From positions 62,001-126,000 of the forward strand of contig NZ_JAKKCM010000012.1 of NCBI RefSeq assembly GCF_021728395.1: 64,000 bases of DNA, given 5' to 3'. The number at the start of each line of letters is the position of its first letter. Position 1 is the first letter of the stretch. The stretch is from Vibrio sp. J1-1 (lineage in GTDB: Bacteria > Pseudomonadota > Gammaproteobacteria > Enterobacterales > Vibrionaceae). Under the pieces are notes generated by a model. That model saw only the letters and a program-made list of their open reading frames with translations, was not told where the DNA came from and searched no databases. The position numbers and the translations under genes are program-made. Positions 25,363-35,091 of this stretch are shown one piece after another.

Positions 25363-26562
25363 TCAAGGCTTAAGTAATGCTAGGTCTTCGATTGAAATGT
25401 CTTGAGAGTAATCGACATCTGCAAAGTTAAAGCCATTGAGTTTCATGAATTCATCTTTGAAACCCTGATAGTCACCAATCTGCATGAAGTTATCACCGTT
25501 CATTTGCTCAACAAGCTGTTTTACCTCTTGTTGCACTTGAGGCTCTAACTCAAAGTTGTCGATTCTGATCAACCTTTCGCCATCCACCGGAACGGTCGTG
25601 TGACGGTACAGTTTGGTGGTGAACAAGCGTTGCATCTGCTCGATGCATCTCTCATGCATGCCTTTTTCTTTCATCACACGGTAAAGTGCCAGTAAATAAG
25701 GGGACATGGTTGGTATGAACACGCTCGCTTTGGTAACAAGAGCTTTACAGACGGTCGCATAAGCTCCGCCTCCAAAGTTCGTCAGCTTGAGGTTTAACGC
25801 ATGGCTGGTCTGGTGTAGATCGACTTTTGCACGACCTAATGTACCGTCTAAATAAATAGGGTGAGTGAGTTCCGGCCCCATATATGAGAATGCGATGGTT
25901 TGGCAGTTTTCAGCAAGTGACTCTGCATTGATTAACATATCAATCCAGCTTTCCCAGTCTTCGCCGCCCATCACTTTAATGGTAGCTTCTGCCTCTTCTT
26001 CGGTTGCAGGCTGTAAAGTTGTTTCTACCCACTGATCATTTTCCAGCATGATAGAAGCACCGGTGACTGGTTCACCAATCGGCTTGATGACACTACGCCA
26101 GAACTCGTCACTGTTTGGTTTTGGACGAATACCCGTCGCCAGGCTGTAAATCACTAAGTCAACTTCGCCTTCGAAATAGGTTTCTATGGCCTCAATGACA
26201 TCGTGACGTACAGTGTCCGAAAATGCATCACCGACAATATTGATAGCCGTACGACCAGCATTATTCGCTTCTTGTTTAAAAAAGATATTGTTGTACCAGC
26301 CAGCACTACCAACGCCTTTCTCCGATGGGCCATGTTCAAACGAGACGCCTATTGTATCGGCTTCTGCACCACCAAAAGTAAGGGCAATGCGAGCGGCAAG
26401 CCCGAAACCAGAGGAGGCACCAATAATCAAAACTCGTTTTGGTCCGTTTTTGATTTGCGGTGCTTGTTTTACGTAATTTATTTGCTCTTTGATTGATGCA
26501 TGACATCCGTATGGATGTGCAGAACGAGCAACAACACCTTGAATTAAAGGTTCTATTCGCAT
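25363..26562 (-). CDS. fabV: Enoyl-[acyl-carrier-protein] reductase FabV (NADH)
   Basis: A 399-residue protein, right for FabV. It begins with MRIEPLIQGVVARSAHPYGC, has the NADH-binding GASSGFGLAARIALTFGG and the FabV-type active site Y-x8-K in YLDGTLGRAK. FabV performs the last step of each round of fatty-acid elongation and is naturally resistant to triclosan; it was first described in V. cholerae. Monocistronic with its own terminator; the 135 bases between it and tesA hold only its promoter. Fatty-acid enzymes cluster here, since tesA is the next gene upstream. Confidence 0.95.
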   Translation of the reverse strand: MRIEPLIQGVVARSAHPYGCHASIKEQINYVKQAPQIKNGPKRVLIIGASSGFGLAARIALTFGGAEADTIGVSFEHGPSEKGVGSAGWYNNIFFKQEANNAGRTAINIVGDAFSDTVRHDVIEAIETYFEGEVDLVIYSLATGIRPKPNSDEFWRSVIKPIGEPVTGASIMLENDQWVETTLQPATEEEAEATIKVMGGEDWESWIDMLINAESLAENCQTIAFSYMGPELTHPIYLDGTLGRAKVDLHQTSHALNLKLTNFGGGAYATVCKALVTKASVFIPTMSPYLLALYRVMKEKGMHERCIEQMQRLFTTKLYRHTTVPVDGERLIRIDNFELEPQVQQEVKQLVEQMNGDNFMQIGDYQGFKDEFMKLNGFNFADVDYSQDISIEDLALLKP

Positions 26563-26697
26563 GTTGTTATCTAACCTCGGTGAATGAAATCTTGTTCAGA
26601 ATAACCTAAAGTTAAGTAACACTTATTGAGCTAGACCATTAAAAGTAGGGTCTATTCACCTTTAGAGCAAAAATCAACCGTGAAAGATAAACAGTCC

Positions 26698-27300
26698 CTA
26701 GAGATGTTTAATCAATTCTTGAGCAACGAAATCAGCGATCCATGGCTGCGCTTCCGGTTTAGGGTGCAGACCGTCATCCATGATCCAGTCTGGTTTTGTA
26801 ACCAATTGCTCCAGAAAGAACGGCATTAATTTTACTTGTTGATGTTCTGCTAATTTTGGATATATATCGTAAAACATGTCACTGTAACGTTTGCCGTAAT
26901 TCGGTGGAACACGAATTTGCATCATGATGACTTCCGCTCCAAAATCTTTGATCATAGTAATCATTTTGGAGAGATTTGACGTAATAAGGTTAGGCGGGAA
27001 ACCTCTTAGGCCGTCATTTGCCCCCAGTTCAATTAGAACGATGGAGGGTGAATGTTGTTCTAGAAGCTGCGGAAGGCGTGCCAGGCCGTTACCTGTGGTA
27101 TCGCCAGAGATGCTGCCATTAATAACTGTTACATTTTGTCCATGTTCGAACAAAACGTCAGGGAGTAAGCTAGGCCAACTCTTCTCAATCGGCATATTGT
27201 AGCCAGCACTCAGGCTGTCACCCAAAACAAGCAGTTTTTCGTTAGCGAACGCCGCAACGGAAAAACAAAAAAAGAGAACTAAGGAAAGTAATCGAATCAT
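26698..27300 (-). CDS. tesA: Multifunctional acyl-CoA thioesterase I / lysophospholipase L1
   Basis: A 200-residue secreted SGNH hydrolase. Signal peptide of about 19 residues ends AAFA before NEKLLVLGDSLSAGYN (block I, catalytic Ser). Other blocks: GSISGDTT (Gly), ELGANDGLRG (Asn) and DGLHPKPEA (Asp/His). E. coli TesA is a periplasmic thioesterase, esterase and lysophospholipase. The start at 27300 is chosen because CAGGTG lies upstream and the signal peptide begins there. Its start codon overlaps, on the opposite strand, the start codon of the ybbA-like gene; the tesA/ybbA/ybbP group is conserved in E. coli. Confidence 0.92.
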   Translation of the reverse strand: MIRLLSLVLFFCFSVAAFANEKLLVLGDSLSAGYNMPIEKSWPSLLPDVLFEHGQNVTVINGSISGDTTGNGLARLPQLLEQHSPSIVLIELGANDGLRGFPPNLITSNLSKMITMIKDFGAEVIMMQIRVPPNYGKRYSDMFYDIYPKLAEHQQVKLMPFFLEQLVTKPDWIMDDGLHPKPEAQPWIADFVAQELIKHL

Positions 27301-27991
27301 GCAAACACCTGTACTCAAAGCACCTATTGTTCAAGCGAATTTAGTTTCTAAACAAGTCTCTACTAATAACGAACGATTAACAATCCTTAAAGATGTAAAT
27401 ATTGACATCAGAAAAGGAGAAAAAATTGCAATAGTCGGCACTTCGGGGGCGGGTAAGTCGACGTTAATGACGCTTCTAGCTGGCCTTGATACGCCAACAT
27501 CTGGAGAAATTACCTTACTCGGTAACAAACTTTCAAAGCTAGACGATGAAGAGCGTGCGAAGATTCGGGCAGATTCATTGGGCTTTGTTTTTCAAAGTTT
27601 CTTGCTAATCCCGAGTCTGACGGCACTACGCAACGTGACCCTGCCATGTTTATTGCGTGGTGACGCGGAAGACGAATCTAGAGCAGCGGAATTACTCAAA
27701 GCGGTTGGATTAGACAAACGTCTTGATCATTTACCAAGTCAGCTTTCTGGTGGAGAACAGCAGCGAGTGGCGCTTGCACGAGCATTCATGACACAGCCAG
27801 AACTTCTATTTGCGGATGAACCAACAGGCAACTTAGATCACCAAACCGCCGATAAAGTGATTGAGCTGTTATTCGATCTCAATGAGCAGCATGGCACCAC
27901 ACTCATTTTGGTTACGCACGATAGTCATTTAGCTGATCGATGTGATCGTATATATCGCATGGAGGCGGGTGAGCTTAAGGAGGCGATATAA
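27299..27991 (+). CDS. ybbA: ABC transporter ATP-binding protein YbbA
   Basis: A 230-residue ATPase of the MacB/LolD type. Walker [10 protein letters not shown] (47-55), Q-loop [10 protein letters not shown], signature LSGGEQQR, Walker [13 protein letters not shown] and the switch histidine in LVTHD are all intact. Its partner is the following large permease, with which it overlaps by one base (TAATG). AAGGAAAG sits ten bases before the ATG. Such systems do mechanotransmission or lipid/lipoprotein handling at the inner membrane; the conserved link to tesA suggests lipid-related work. Confidence 0.92.
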   Translation: MQTPVLKAPIVQANLVSKQVSTNNERLTILKDVNIDIRKGEKIAIVGTSGAGKSTLMTLLAGLDTPTSGEITLLGNKLSKLDDEERAKIRADSLGFVFQSFLLIPSLTALRNVTLPCLLRGDAEDESRAAELLKAVGLDKRLDHLPSQLSGGEQQRVALARAFMTQPELLFADEPTGNLDHQTADKVIELLFDLNEQHGTTLILVTHDSHLADRCDRIYRMEAGELKEAI

Positions 27992-30447
27992 TGTCTGCAT
28001 TATCTTCAAGTAACCAGAGCTCCACAGAGCAGGGTGCAGCCCAGAAACACTCTTCAACCAAAAGCTTAATTCGTTGGAGCTTAGGGGAAATAAAACAAGG
28101 TAGCCTCTGGCCGATAAGTGTGGCGCTTGTACTCGTTATCGCCAGCATTTTTGCACTCTCTGCATTAGCGTCACGGATGGAGCAGGTAATCGTAAAACAA
28201 GGCAAAGATGCGCTGACCGCAGATGCGGTATTTGTTTCTGCTAATCCTTTAACCGAATCCATTCTGAGTGCGACAGAGTCGCTTGAAACCTCCCAAATGA
28301 CGCGGTTTCCAACCATGGCATTTAGTGACAACGGTATGCAGTTGATATCTGTGCGTGCGGTCGATGAACAATATCCACTAATGGGTGACTTAGCTCTAAC
28401 TGACCGTCCTTCTGGCCGTGTTAAAGCAGGAGAGTTATGGCTAGATGAACGAATTTTGGCCCAGTTGGATGTTAAAAAAGGTGACGCTGTCACCATTGGC
28501 GATGCGGAGTTTATCGTTTCAGGCGCAGTTCTGATGGAACCGGGTTTAAGCTTTAATCCTTTTCAACAAATGCCTTCCGCGTATATACATCAAAGTGATG
28601 TAGTTAAAACAGGAGCGATACAAGTCGGAAGTCGAGTGCAATATCGTTTGTTTATCAAAGCAGACAATAGCACACTTAAGAAACTACAAGACACCACGCC
28701 ACTATCACCTAGTGATAGATGGCGTACTCAGGACAGCGCTAGTCGTAGTAATGAAATCTTCGAAAGGACAACGCAGTATTTATCTCTCACTGTCGCGATT
28801 GTAATCATCATGGCATCGACGACACTAGTTCTGACCTGCCAGAATTATGTTAACAGCCGAACTCAAACTATCGCCATGTTAAAGAGCCTAGGAGCTAGCC
28901 GACGTTGGATTGAAAAATGGCTATTTATTCAAGTGGCGATTTTGCTCATCAGTGCGAGTTTGGTTGGGTTGATCTTAGGAAGTGGCCTTGAGTATCTGTT
29001 ACGTATTCCATTGAAAGACTTGTTACCTGATCCACTACCTAGTTACGGCGTCACTCCATTTCTAGTCTCTTTCATTTCAGCGGTGTTGATCACCATTCCT
29101 GCGCTGGGCATCCCGTTGTTAGGGCTGATTAAAACACCTGCATTAGAAGTGCTTCAGCAAGGTAAAGCGCAACGCTCCTGGAAGCGGATGTTGCTTGTTT
29201 TAGTACCAGTTGTCCCTTTGTTAATGTTATATGCAAACAATACGCTAGTATGGATTGTCCTTGTTGGTATCGCAGTACTCTTTGTTGTTCTGGCATTAGT
29301 GAGCGTCTCTCTAACTAAGTTATTTGCAAGGTTCTCGACACAGCCAGCAATGAAACTGGCGCTTAGCCGGATAAACCGAACACCAGTAACCAGTGGACTG
29401 CAATTTGGTGCTTTGGCTTTATCACTCATGCTGTTATCCATCATCTGGCTAGTGCGCAGCGATATACTCGCAGATTGGGAACGGACACTACCAGCCGATG
29501 CGCCCAATGTTTTTGCTTTAAATATCGCTGAATATGAACTCGCGGATTATCTGGAAACTCTGGATAAAAATGGCGTTACCCGGTCACAAGCTTTCCCTAT
29601 CATTCGAGGACGTTTGACAGAAATTAATGGTCAAAACGTAAAAGACATAGAGTATGAGGGTGAAGAGTCTGATGCAATCAGTCGCGAGCTTAATCTAACC
29701 TGGGGAGACAGCCTGCCGGAATATAATGAAGTAGTTACAGGGAGGTGGACGAACAAGACCAGCGTTTCAGTAGAAGCCGACGTGGCAGATGAACTCGGCC
29801 TTGAGCTAGGTGACAAATTACGTTTTGTTATCAACAGCCAAAACTTTGACGTGACAGTCGATACGATACGACACGTTGAATGGAGAGATATGAAGCCAAA
29901 CTTCTATTTTATATTCTCTGCAGATGTTATGGAGAGTTTGCCAGGTTCATATCTCTTAAGCTATCGAATTACTGAGGATAACCAAGCGTTATTGACATCG
30001 ATGTCTCGATCGCATCCCACGGTATCTGTCTTAGATATCCGTACTATGGGTGAAAAAATTCAAGCATTGATTCAACAAATCGTAACTGCGATTACTATTC
30101 TTGCCTTGCTGGGAGTCGTTGCGGGGCTGTTACTCATATTCACACTATTACGTTTGAGTCTCTCGCAGCGTCAGCAGGAAATTCGCTTATATCGGACGTT
30201 AGGGTCAAGCAAAAAGCGTATCAGTACCACATTGTGGGCAGAGTATGGAATCATGGCGTTAATTGCGAGCTGTGTAGCTGTATGCGCGGCAGAACTCTGT
30301 GTTGCTGCAGTGATGACGTATGGACTTGAACTTAATGCTCAGATACACCCCGAATTGTGGATAGCTTTACCGCTAGCAACCTTCGCGACGTTAGCATTGG
30401 TTGTCATGAGTTTACTGAAAAGATTGCTAACACCAATAAACACTTAA
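27991..30447 (+). CDS. ybbP: ABC transporter permease YbbP (FtsX-like)
   Basis: An 818-residue inner-membrane protein with two FtsX-like modules. One membrane helix near residue 45, a large periplasmic domain (about 65-245), helices about 260-470, a second periplasmic domain (about 500-680) and final helices. This ten-helix layout is that of YbbP. The start overlaps the ybbA stop by one base, so the ATPase and permease are made together. Substrate unknown. Confidence 0.9.
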   Translation: MSALSSSNQSSTEQGAAQKHSSTKSLIRWSLGEIKQGSLWPISVALVLVIASIFALSALASRMEQVIVKQGKDALTADAVFVSANPLTESILSATESLETSQMTRFPTMAFSDNGMQLISVRAVDEQYPLMGDLALTDRPSGRVKAGELWLDERILAQLDVKKGDAVTIGDAEFIVSGAVLMEPGLSFNPFQQMPSAYIHQSDVVKTGAIQVGSRVQYRLFIKADNSTLKKLQDTTPLSPSDRWRTQDSASRSNEIFERTTQYLSLTVAIVIIMASTTLVLTCQNYVNSRTQTIAMLKSLGASRRWIEKWLFIQVAILLISASLVGLILGSGLEYLLRIPLKDLLPDPLPSYGVTPFLVSFISAVLITIPALGIPLLGLIKTPALEVLQQGKAQRSWKRMLLVLVPVVPLLMLYANNTLVWIVLVGIAVLFVVLALVSVSLTKLFARFSTQPAMKLALSRINRTPVTSGLQFGALALSLMLLSIIWLVRSDILADWERTLPADAPNVFALNIAEYELADYLETLDKNGVTRSQAFPIIRGRLTEINGQNVKDIEYEGEESDAISRELNLTWGDSLPEYNEVVTGRWTNKTSVSVEADVADELGLELGDKLRFVINSQNFDVTVDTIRHVEWRDMKPNFYFIFSADVMESLPGSYLLSYRITEDNQALLTSMSRSHPTVSVLDIRTMGEKIQALIQQIVTAITILALLGVVAGLLLIFTLLRLSLSQRQQEIRLYRTLGSSKKRISTTLWAEYGIMALIASCVAVCAAELCVAAVMTYGLELNAQIHPELWIALPLATFATLALVVMSLLKRLLTPINT

Positions 30448-30790
30448 TTGGTCAAGCCCTAATACAGTGATAACTCATCCATGACACTTTTATTGTAGTT
30501 ATCCACAAAAACAGTGGATAACTTTTGGGATAACTGAAGAGTGCAAAAAGTAGGGTATTTCGACAGGCTTTATGCCGTGGGTGTTGTGGTAAATATCTTA
30601 TTCACATCAGCCTAAAAATTGCTTTTACAGAGAACGCAGTCAAGCACTTTTTCGCACTTTTTTTCCTTTTTAAAAACACGTTTTGAGGTCTATGCAAACC
30701 CATGAACTTTTTGTGATTTTAATCATTCTCAAAGACGAGTAGAATTAACTACTAGTAAAGAATTTCCCTTATAAAATATTCAGTGAAGCA
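30448..30790. other. Intergenic region after ybbP
   Basis: 343 bases without a gene. It contains the inverted DnaA-box pair at 30497-30523 and, further on, an A+T-rich stretch leading to the oxidoreductase. No promoter boxes stand out. Confidence 0.45.
30497..30523. repeat. Perfect 10-bp inverted repeat carrying two DnaA boxes
   Basis: AGTTATCCAC (30497-30506) and GTGGATAACT (30514-30523) are separated by AAAAACA. The left arm includes TTATCCACA, a consensus DnaA box; the right arm is TTATCCACT on the other strand, and another GGATAACT follows at 30529. TTTT follows the stem, so a weak terminator for ybbP is the alternative reading. Confidence 0.5.
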
Positions 30791-32224
30791 ATGAAGTCTG
30801 AGTTTCCAAGTTATAAAGAAAAACACATCGTTGTTGTTGGTGGCGGAGTAGCCGGATCTACAGCAGCCATTCATTTTGCAGAGCTAGGGTTTAAAGTATC
30901 CGTTATTGAAAAGGGTGTGTCCTTAGTGAATGGTCCACCAATCTGTCATTTACACGCAGGCGGTAACTTGTATCGAGAGATCTCTGAGCAACAGTGTTTA
31001 GACTTGCTTTCTCAATCGATTGATACTATTCGGCTGTACCCACTATCACTGAATATCCGCCCAACTATTATTGCAGTTCCACATTCTGATGGTGGTGATC
31101 CTTCCACCCTTATCCCACGCCTTGAGGTAATTAAAAGCGCATATCAAACATTGGTGGATAAGGATGAACGTAACCGCGTGCTTGGTAAACCTAGTGAATA
31201 TTACAAACTGTACTCGAAAGAAGAGTTAATCGAACTTTCGAAGCGCACTCAACCAGCCGAGCCGGTCAGTTTTGATGACTGGGCTATACCGTTCGCTCAA
31301 CACGCCAACTTAGATTCATTGAAATACCCAGTGGTATCTGTCCAAGAATATGGTTGGAGCGTGTTCAGACTTGCTGCAATCGCATCTCTTACCTTAGAGC
31401 AGCTACCTAATGCTCAAGTGCTCACTCAAGCTGAACTTACACGAACCGAGTGGGTGGGCGATCACTGGCAGTTGAACTATCAGCACAATGGGGCGGACTG
31501 TGAGTTGAGTTGTGATTATCTAGTGAATGCCTGTGGGTTTGAAACGGGTTCCGTGGATAATGCTGTCGGAGTGAAACGCGACCGATTGGTTGAGTTTAAA
31601 GCCGCTTACATCACACAATGGCAAGCCTGTGATCAGCAATGGCCAGAAGTCATTTTTCATGGCCCTCGTGGTACTGACAAAGGAATGGCACAGTTAACGC
31701 CCTATGGGGATGGTGTTTTCCAATTGCACGGTATGACAAAAGGCATAACGTTATTTGATGATGGGTTGGTTGCAAGCACAAGCACGTCAGCTCAGCCTGA
31801 ACTACCCAATCTTCTGCTGTCAAAAATCCGTCTGGGTTGGAAAGAAGAGGCGCTAGAGGCGAGAACCAACAATGCCATCCAGCACATGGCTCAGTTTATC
31901 CCTGCATATCACACGGCAGTGAAAGGTGGTAAAGCGCTATTTGGTGCCCAGCAGATCCCGGGAAGTGACCCTGTATTAAGAGCTGCGGACGTTACTTTTG
32001 AGCAAAACAACTATGCGCGAGTGGAAATCGTAAAAGCGTCTTCTACTTTGTTGGCCGCACAAAAGATACTGCATCATTGGTTTGGTATCGAACCGCAACA
32101 AGATGTCGAGTTACAACACCCAGTTGCCATTCATTGGAGCGAGCAAGAAGTTGAGCAATATGCAATACAGCTAACTCAAGAACGTGATTATCCCAAGTCG
32201 CTCGCTGAGCGTTACGGCATGTAA
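30791..32224 (+). CDS. FAD-dependent oxidoreductase
   Basis: A 477-residue flavoprotein with an N-terminal dinucleotide-binding motif VVVGGGVAGSTAAIHFAELG and the acidic end of the second strand in VSVIEKG (DAO/FAD_binding fold). Later YLVNACGFETG is the usual second FAD contact. The substrate is unknown. It converges on pxpC (24 bases between stops) but is on the other strand. I recall similar proteins in vibrios without a defined reaction. Confidence 0.75.
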   Translation: MKSEFPSYKEKHIVVVGGGVAGSTAAIHFAELGFKVSVIEKGVSLVNGPPICHLHAGGNLYREISEQQCLDLLSQSIDTIRLYPLSLNIRPTIIAVPHSDGGDPSTLIPRLEVIKSAYQTLVDKDERNRVLGKPSEYYKLYSKEELIELSKRTQPAEPVSFDDWAIPFAQHANLDSLKYPVVSVQEYGWSVFRLAAIASLTLEQLPNAQVLTQAELTRTEWVGDHWQLNYQHNGADCELSCDYLVNACGFETGSVDNAVGVKRDRLVEFKAAYITQWQACDQQWPEVIFHGPRGTDKGMAQLTPYGDGVFQLHGMTKGITLFDDGLVASTSTSAQPELPNLLLSKIRLGWKEEALEARTNNAIQHMAQFIPAYHTAVKGGKALFGAQQIPGSDPVLRAADVTFEQNNYARVEIVKASSTLLAAQKILHHWFGIEPQQDVELQHPVAIHWSEQEVEQYAIQLTQERDYPKSLAERYGM

Positions 32225-32248
32225 TTATTTTCTGTGCAGTAGTAGGGC

Positions 32249-33184
32249 TCAGTAGCCAAAAAACTGAGCCCATTGACACCACAAGTCTTGCAACCTCAAT
32301 CTATCACCCTTTACAAAACTCACCTTTTGACCAGGCTTTGCTTGCGCCAGTCTTGGTAAGTCTATTCGTGCCACACACCCAAGTTTAGGGTAACCACCTA
32401 TTGTTTGATGATCGTTCAACAGTACTATCGGGTTACCATCATTTGGCACCTGTATCGCGCCAAGTGCGATACCTTCAGACAGTATTCCATCATACGGTGG
32501 ATTAATTGTGTCGCCTTGGAGGCGGTAACCCATGCGATTTGAATCCGGAGAGATCGTAAACTCACTTGAGTAAAGTGCATCTAACGATTTGATATCAAAA
32601 TCATCATATTGGTAGCTTTCGATCACTCTCAACTTAACGGGTAGGTTGTAATCGGGTTTAAAGCGAAAGGTCATTTGCCTTGGTTTATGTTGTGGTAATC
32701 GATGTGGGGTAAAGGGCAATGCATCACCAGCTTGGAGTGCACTGCCTTTAGCGTCAAGGCCACCAAGTAACTCTCTGCAAACCGTTGATGAACTACCAAG
32801 ATGTTCTTCAATATCGAATCCGCCTTTCACTGCTAGATAAGCACGTAATCCATTTTTAGGCATACCAAAATGAAGTTTTTGTCCTTTTTTTAATATAAAG
32901 TCAGACCAATTCGCAATTGGCACGCCGTCAACTTTCGCATTTAAATCACCACCACAGATAGCCAAATGGCAATTGTGCAACGCTACAAAAGTCGCGTTTC
33001 CCAATGTAATTTCGACTGTAGAGCAATTAACCGGGTTTCCGAGCAGATAGTTTGCCCAGCTAAACGCGTAATCATCGACAGGGCCGCCTTGGGTTATACC
33101 AATATGCGCTAAACCAAAACGTCCAAAGTCTTGAATCAATGAAAGTGGTCCTGGTTTTTCTACCAACAATCCAGCATCACTCAT
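32249..33184 (-). CDS. pxpC: 5-oxoprolinase subunit PxpC (biotin-dependent carboxyltransferase family)
   Basis: A 311-residue protein of the KipA/PxpC family (LLVEKPGPLSLIQDFGRFG, GGPVDDYAFSWANYLLGN, NRMGYRLQG, ILLNDHQTIGGYPKLG). With PxpA and PxpB it forms the ATP-dependent bacterial 5-oxoprolinase that opens 5-oxoproline to glutamate, a housekeeping repair of a spontaneous glutamine/glutathione product. The start overlaps the pxpB stop by four bases (ATGA), so the three genes are one operon in the order A-B-C. Confidence 0.92.
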   Translation of the reverse strand: MSDAGLLVEKPGPLSLIQDFGRFGLAHIGITQGGPVDDYAFSWANYLLGNPVNCSTVEITLGNATFVALHNCHLAICGGDLNAKVDGVPIANWSDFILKKGQKLHFGMPKNGLRAYLAVKGGFDIEEHLGSSSTVCRELLGGLDAKGSALQAGDALPFTPHRLPQHKPRQMTFRFKPDYNLPVKLRVIESYQYDDFDIKSLDALYSSEFTISPDSNRMGYRLQGDTINPPYDGILSEGIALGAIQVPNDGNPIVLLNDHQTIGGYPKLGCVARIDLPRLAQAKPGQKVSFVKGDRLRLQDLWCQWAQFFGY

Positions 33185-33864
33185 AAAACGCCTCCTAAGT
33201 CGATAAACTCTTGTTTATTAATCGCAGAAAACGTCACCCTGTCACCTACGTCAAACGGAATAAAAGGAGGAGTATCTGAAAATAAAGCTATTGGACTTCG
33301 ACCAATAATATTCCACCCGCCCGGGCTATCAGATGGGTAGACCGCAGTTTTACTATCTGCGATCCCTACGCTGCCAGCAGGAACAAGCGTTCTTGGGGTG
33401 GTGAGTCTTGGCATGATGAGCTTGTCACAAACATCTGAGAGAAAGGCAAAGCCTGGCGCAAACCCGATAGCTGAAACGCTGTAATCCGTTTGAGTATGTA
33501 AATCGATGACGTTTTGCAAAGACAACCCACAATCGTTAAATCGACCTAAATCCAATGCGGTTTCTTGTGAGTAATAAACGGGGATCGAAATATGGTTAGG
33601 CTGTCGACGGCCATGCACTTCAGGATCGAACTGAAGGAGTATATGGTTTACTGTATCAATCAGAGAGCTTTCATCGATTCTAAAGGGCAGGTAGTCAATT
33701 AGGACGGTTCTATAAGAAGGAATAACATTCATGATAACACTTGCCAGATGTTCCCTTATTTGGCGAGCAACTTCTCCAATGTGCTCCTCAAGAATACGCT
33801 CCTCAAATCTTACAAGGATACTGGATTCCGAGACAGCTGAAATACTAAACGTTTCCTGTTGCAT
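33181..33864 (-). CDS. pxpB: 5-oxoprolinase subunit PxpB (KipI family)
   Basis: A 227-residue protein with the allophanate hydrolase subunit 1 fold: IPVYYSQETALDLGRF, GFAPGFAFLSDV, PRLTTPRTLVPAGSVGIAD and SPGGWNIIGRSP. In Bacillus the relative KipI inhibits a sporulation kinase, but the operon context with pxpA and pxpC supports the oxoprolinase role. It shares one base with the pxpA stop and four with the pxpC start. Confidence 0.93.
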   Translation of the reverse strand: MQQETFSISAVSESSILVRFEERILEEHIGEVARQIREHLASVIMNVIPSYRTVLIDYLPFRIDESSLIDTVNHILLQFDPEVHGRRQPNHISIPVYYSQETALDLGRFNDCGLSLQNVIDLHTQTDYSVSAIGFAPGFAFLSDVCDKLIMPRLTTPRTLVPAGSVGIADSKTAVYPSDSPGGWNIIGRSPIALFSDTPPFIPFDVGDRVTFSAINKQEFIDLGGVL

Positions 33865-34619
33865 TAATTCCCTCCAGAATACAGGCTCTGACGAATTTTT
33901 TTAATCAAAGCAATGGACTCTTCGTTATCTCCGTGCACACAAATTGTATCGGCTTCGAGAAGGATATACTTACCCGATGCGGTTTTTACACGGCCTGACT
34001 CCGCTAAAATGCGTACTTGTTCGAGTATGGCATGCTCTGTTTTTAAGACCGCATTTGGCTGCGTCCTTGGCGTAAGCATGCCATTGTCTTGATACAACCG
34101 GTCTGCAAATGCTTCGAACAGCAATGGCACATCAAAGTCATCAGCAATTTCTAAATATTTTTCATTCTCTTGGGATGCAAGAATCATCAAAGGCACTTTG
34201 AACAAAGCGACAGCCTTAACGACAGCCCGAAAAACAGCATCGTTTTTCATCATGTCGTTATACAGAGCACCATGGGGCTTGATATAACCAATATCGGTAT
34301 ACTGAGCTCGGCAAAGTGCTTGTAACGCGCCAACCTGATAAACAACCATGTTAGTGATCTCATCACCCGTCATGCTCAATGAACGACGCCCAAAACCCTG
34401 TATATCCGGATAGCCTGGATGAGCACCAATTTCGACATCATTCATGTTGGCAAGAGTGATGGTTTCATGCATTACGTTTGGATCGGATGCGTGAAATCCA
34501 CAGGCGATATTGGCCATATCAACATGAGGCATCACCTCGTCATCGGCTCCCATTTTCCAAGAACCGTAGCTTTCGCCCATATCGCAATTTAATGTGAGTT
34601 GTTGTTTATTCAATGTCAT
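33864..34619 (-). CDS. pxpA: 5-oxoprolinase subunit PxpA (LamB/YcsF family)
   Basis: About 251 residues from the ATG at 34619; a TTG at 34637 would add six. Family blocks: LTLNCDMGESYGSW, NIACGFHASDPNVM, IGAHPGYPDIQGFGRRSL, YIKPHGALYNDM and ICVHGDN. PxpA is the metal-binding catalytic subunit proposed to carry the hydrolysis. First gene of pxpABC. Neither start has a strong ribosome site; ATG is chosen for the start codon and for length (E. coli PxpA has 244 residues). Confidence 0.92.
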   Translation of the reverse strand: MTLNKQQLTLNCDMGESYGSWKMGADDEVMPHVDMANIACGFHASDPNVMHETITLANMNDVEIGAHPGYPDIQGFGRRSLSMTGDEITNMVVYQVGALQALCRAQYTDIGYIKPHGALYNDMMKNDAVFRAVVKAVALFKVPLMILASQENEKYLEIADDFDVPLLFEAFADRLYQDNGMLTPRTQPNAVLKTEHAILEQVRILAESGRVKTASGKYILLEADTICVHGDNEESIALIKKIRQSLYSGGN

Positions 34620-34637
34620 ACGTTCAATTTTACTCAA

Positions 34638-35091
34638 GCAATCAACTGACGATGCAGGAAGATACGCCTGGCTGCAGTGATTAAGTTCATTATTTCAACA
34701 TTTAAACGAGGCTAATCTCGTTACAGTAATAACTTTAGACTATTTGAATTGTTTCGAAATTTCACCTAATTCATTCAATTTCAATCTATTTTTAAAGTTG
34801 TTTGCGATGAACTTATTAACCATCGCTTCACATTAAATTAAAGATACGCTGAGCATAAACGACAAGAAAAAATTAAAATCAATTCTGGATGAATGAGCTA
34901 AGCAAATCCGCCACGTCAGAATTAGACCTGTCGTTACACATATCAAGTAGAAATGACAAATGCAGAAATGTACCAAGGTAAAAAGTCGCAAAAGGGCGAG
35001 TAATATTAATGGGATATGAGCGGTAAGAGATAGTTTAAATTCAAGCGTTAAAGCTTTAGACTATCCTTATTCGCGTCAGAAGGAACATAAA
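34638..35091. other. Divergent control region of pxpABC and galE
   Basis: About 450 AT-rich bases with no frame. The galE ribosome site AAGGAA lies just before 35092. No operator or RNA could be named. Confidence 0.45.

Noticed and set aside
34638..35091. JUMPstart element before galE
   Set aside because: Only GAGCGGTAAG is similar; the rest of the element is absent.
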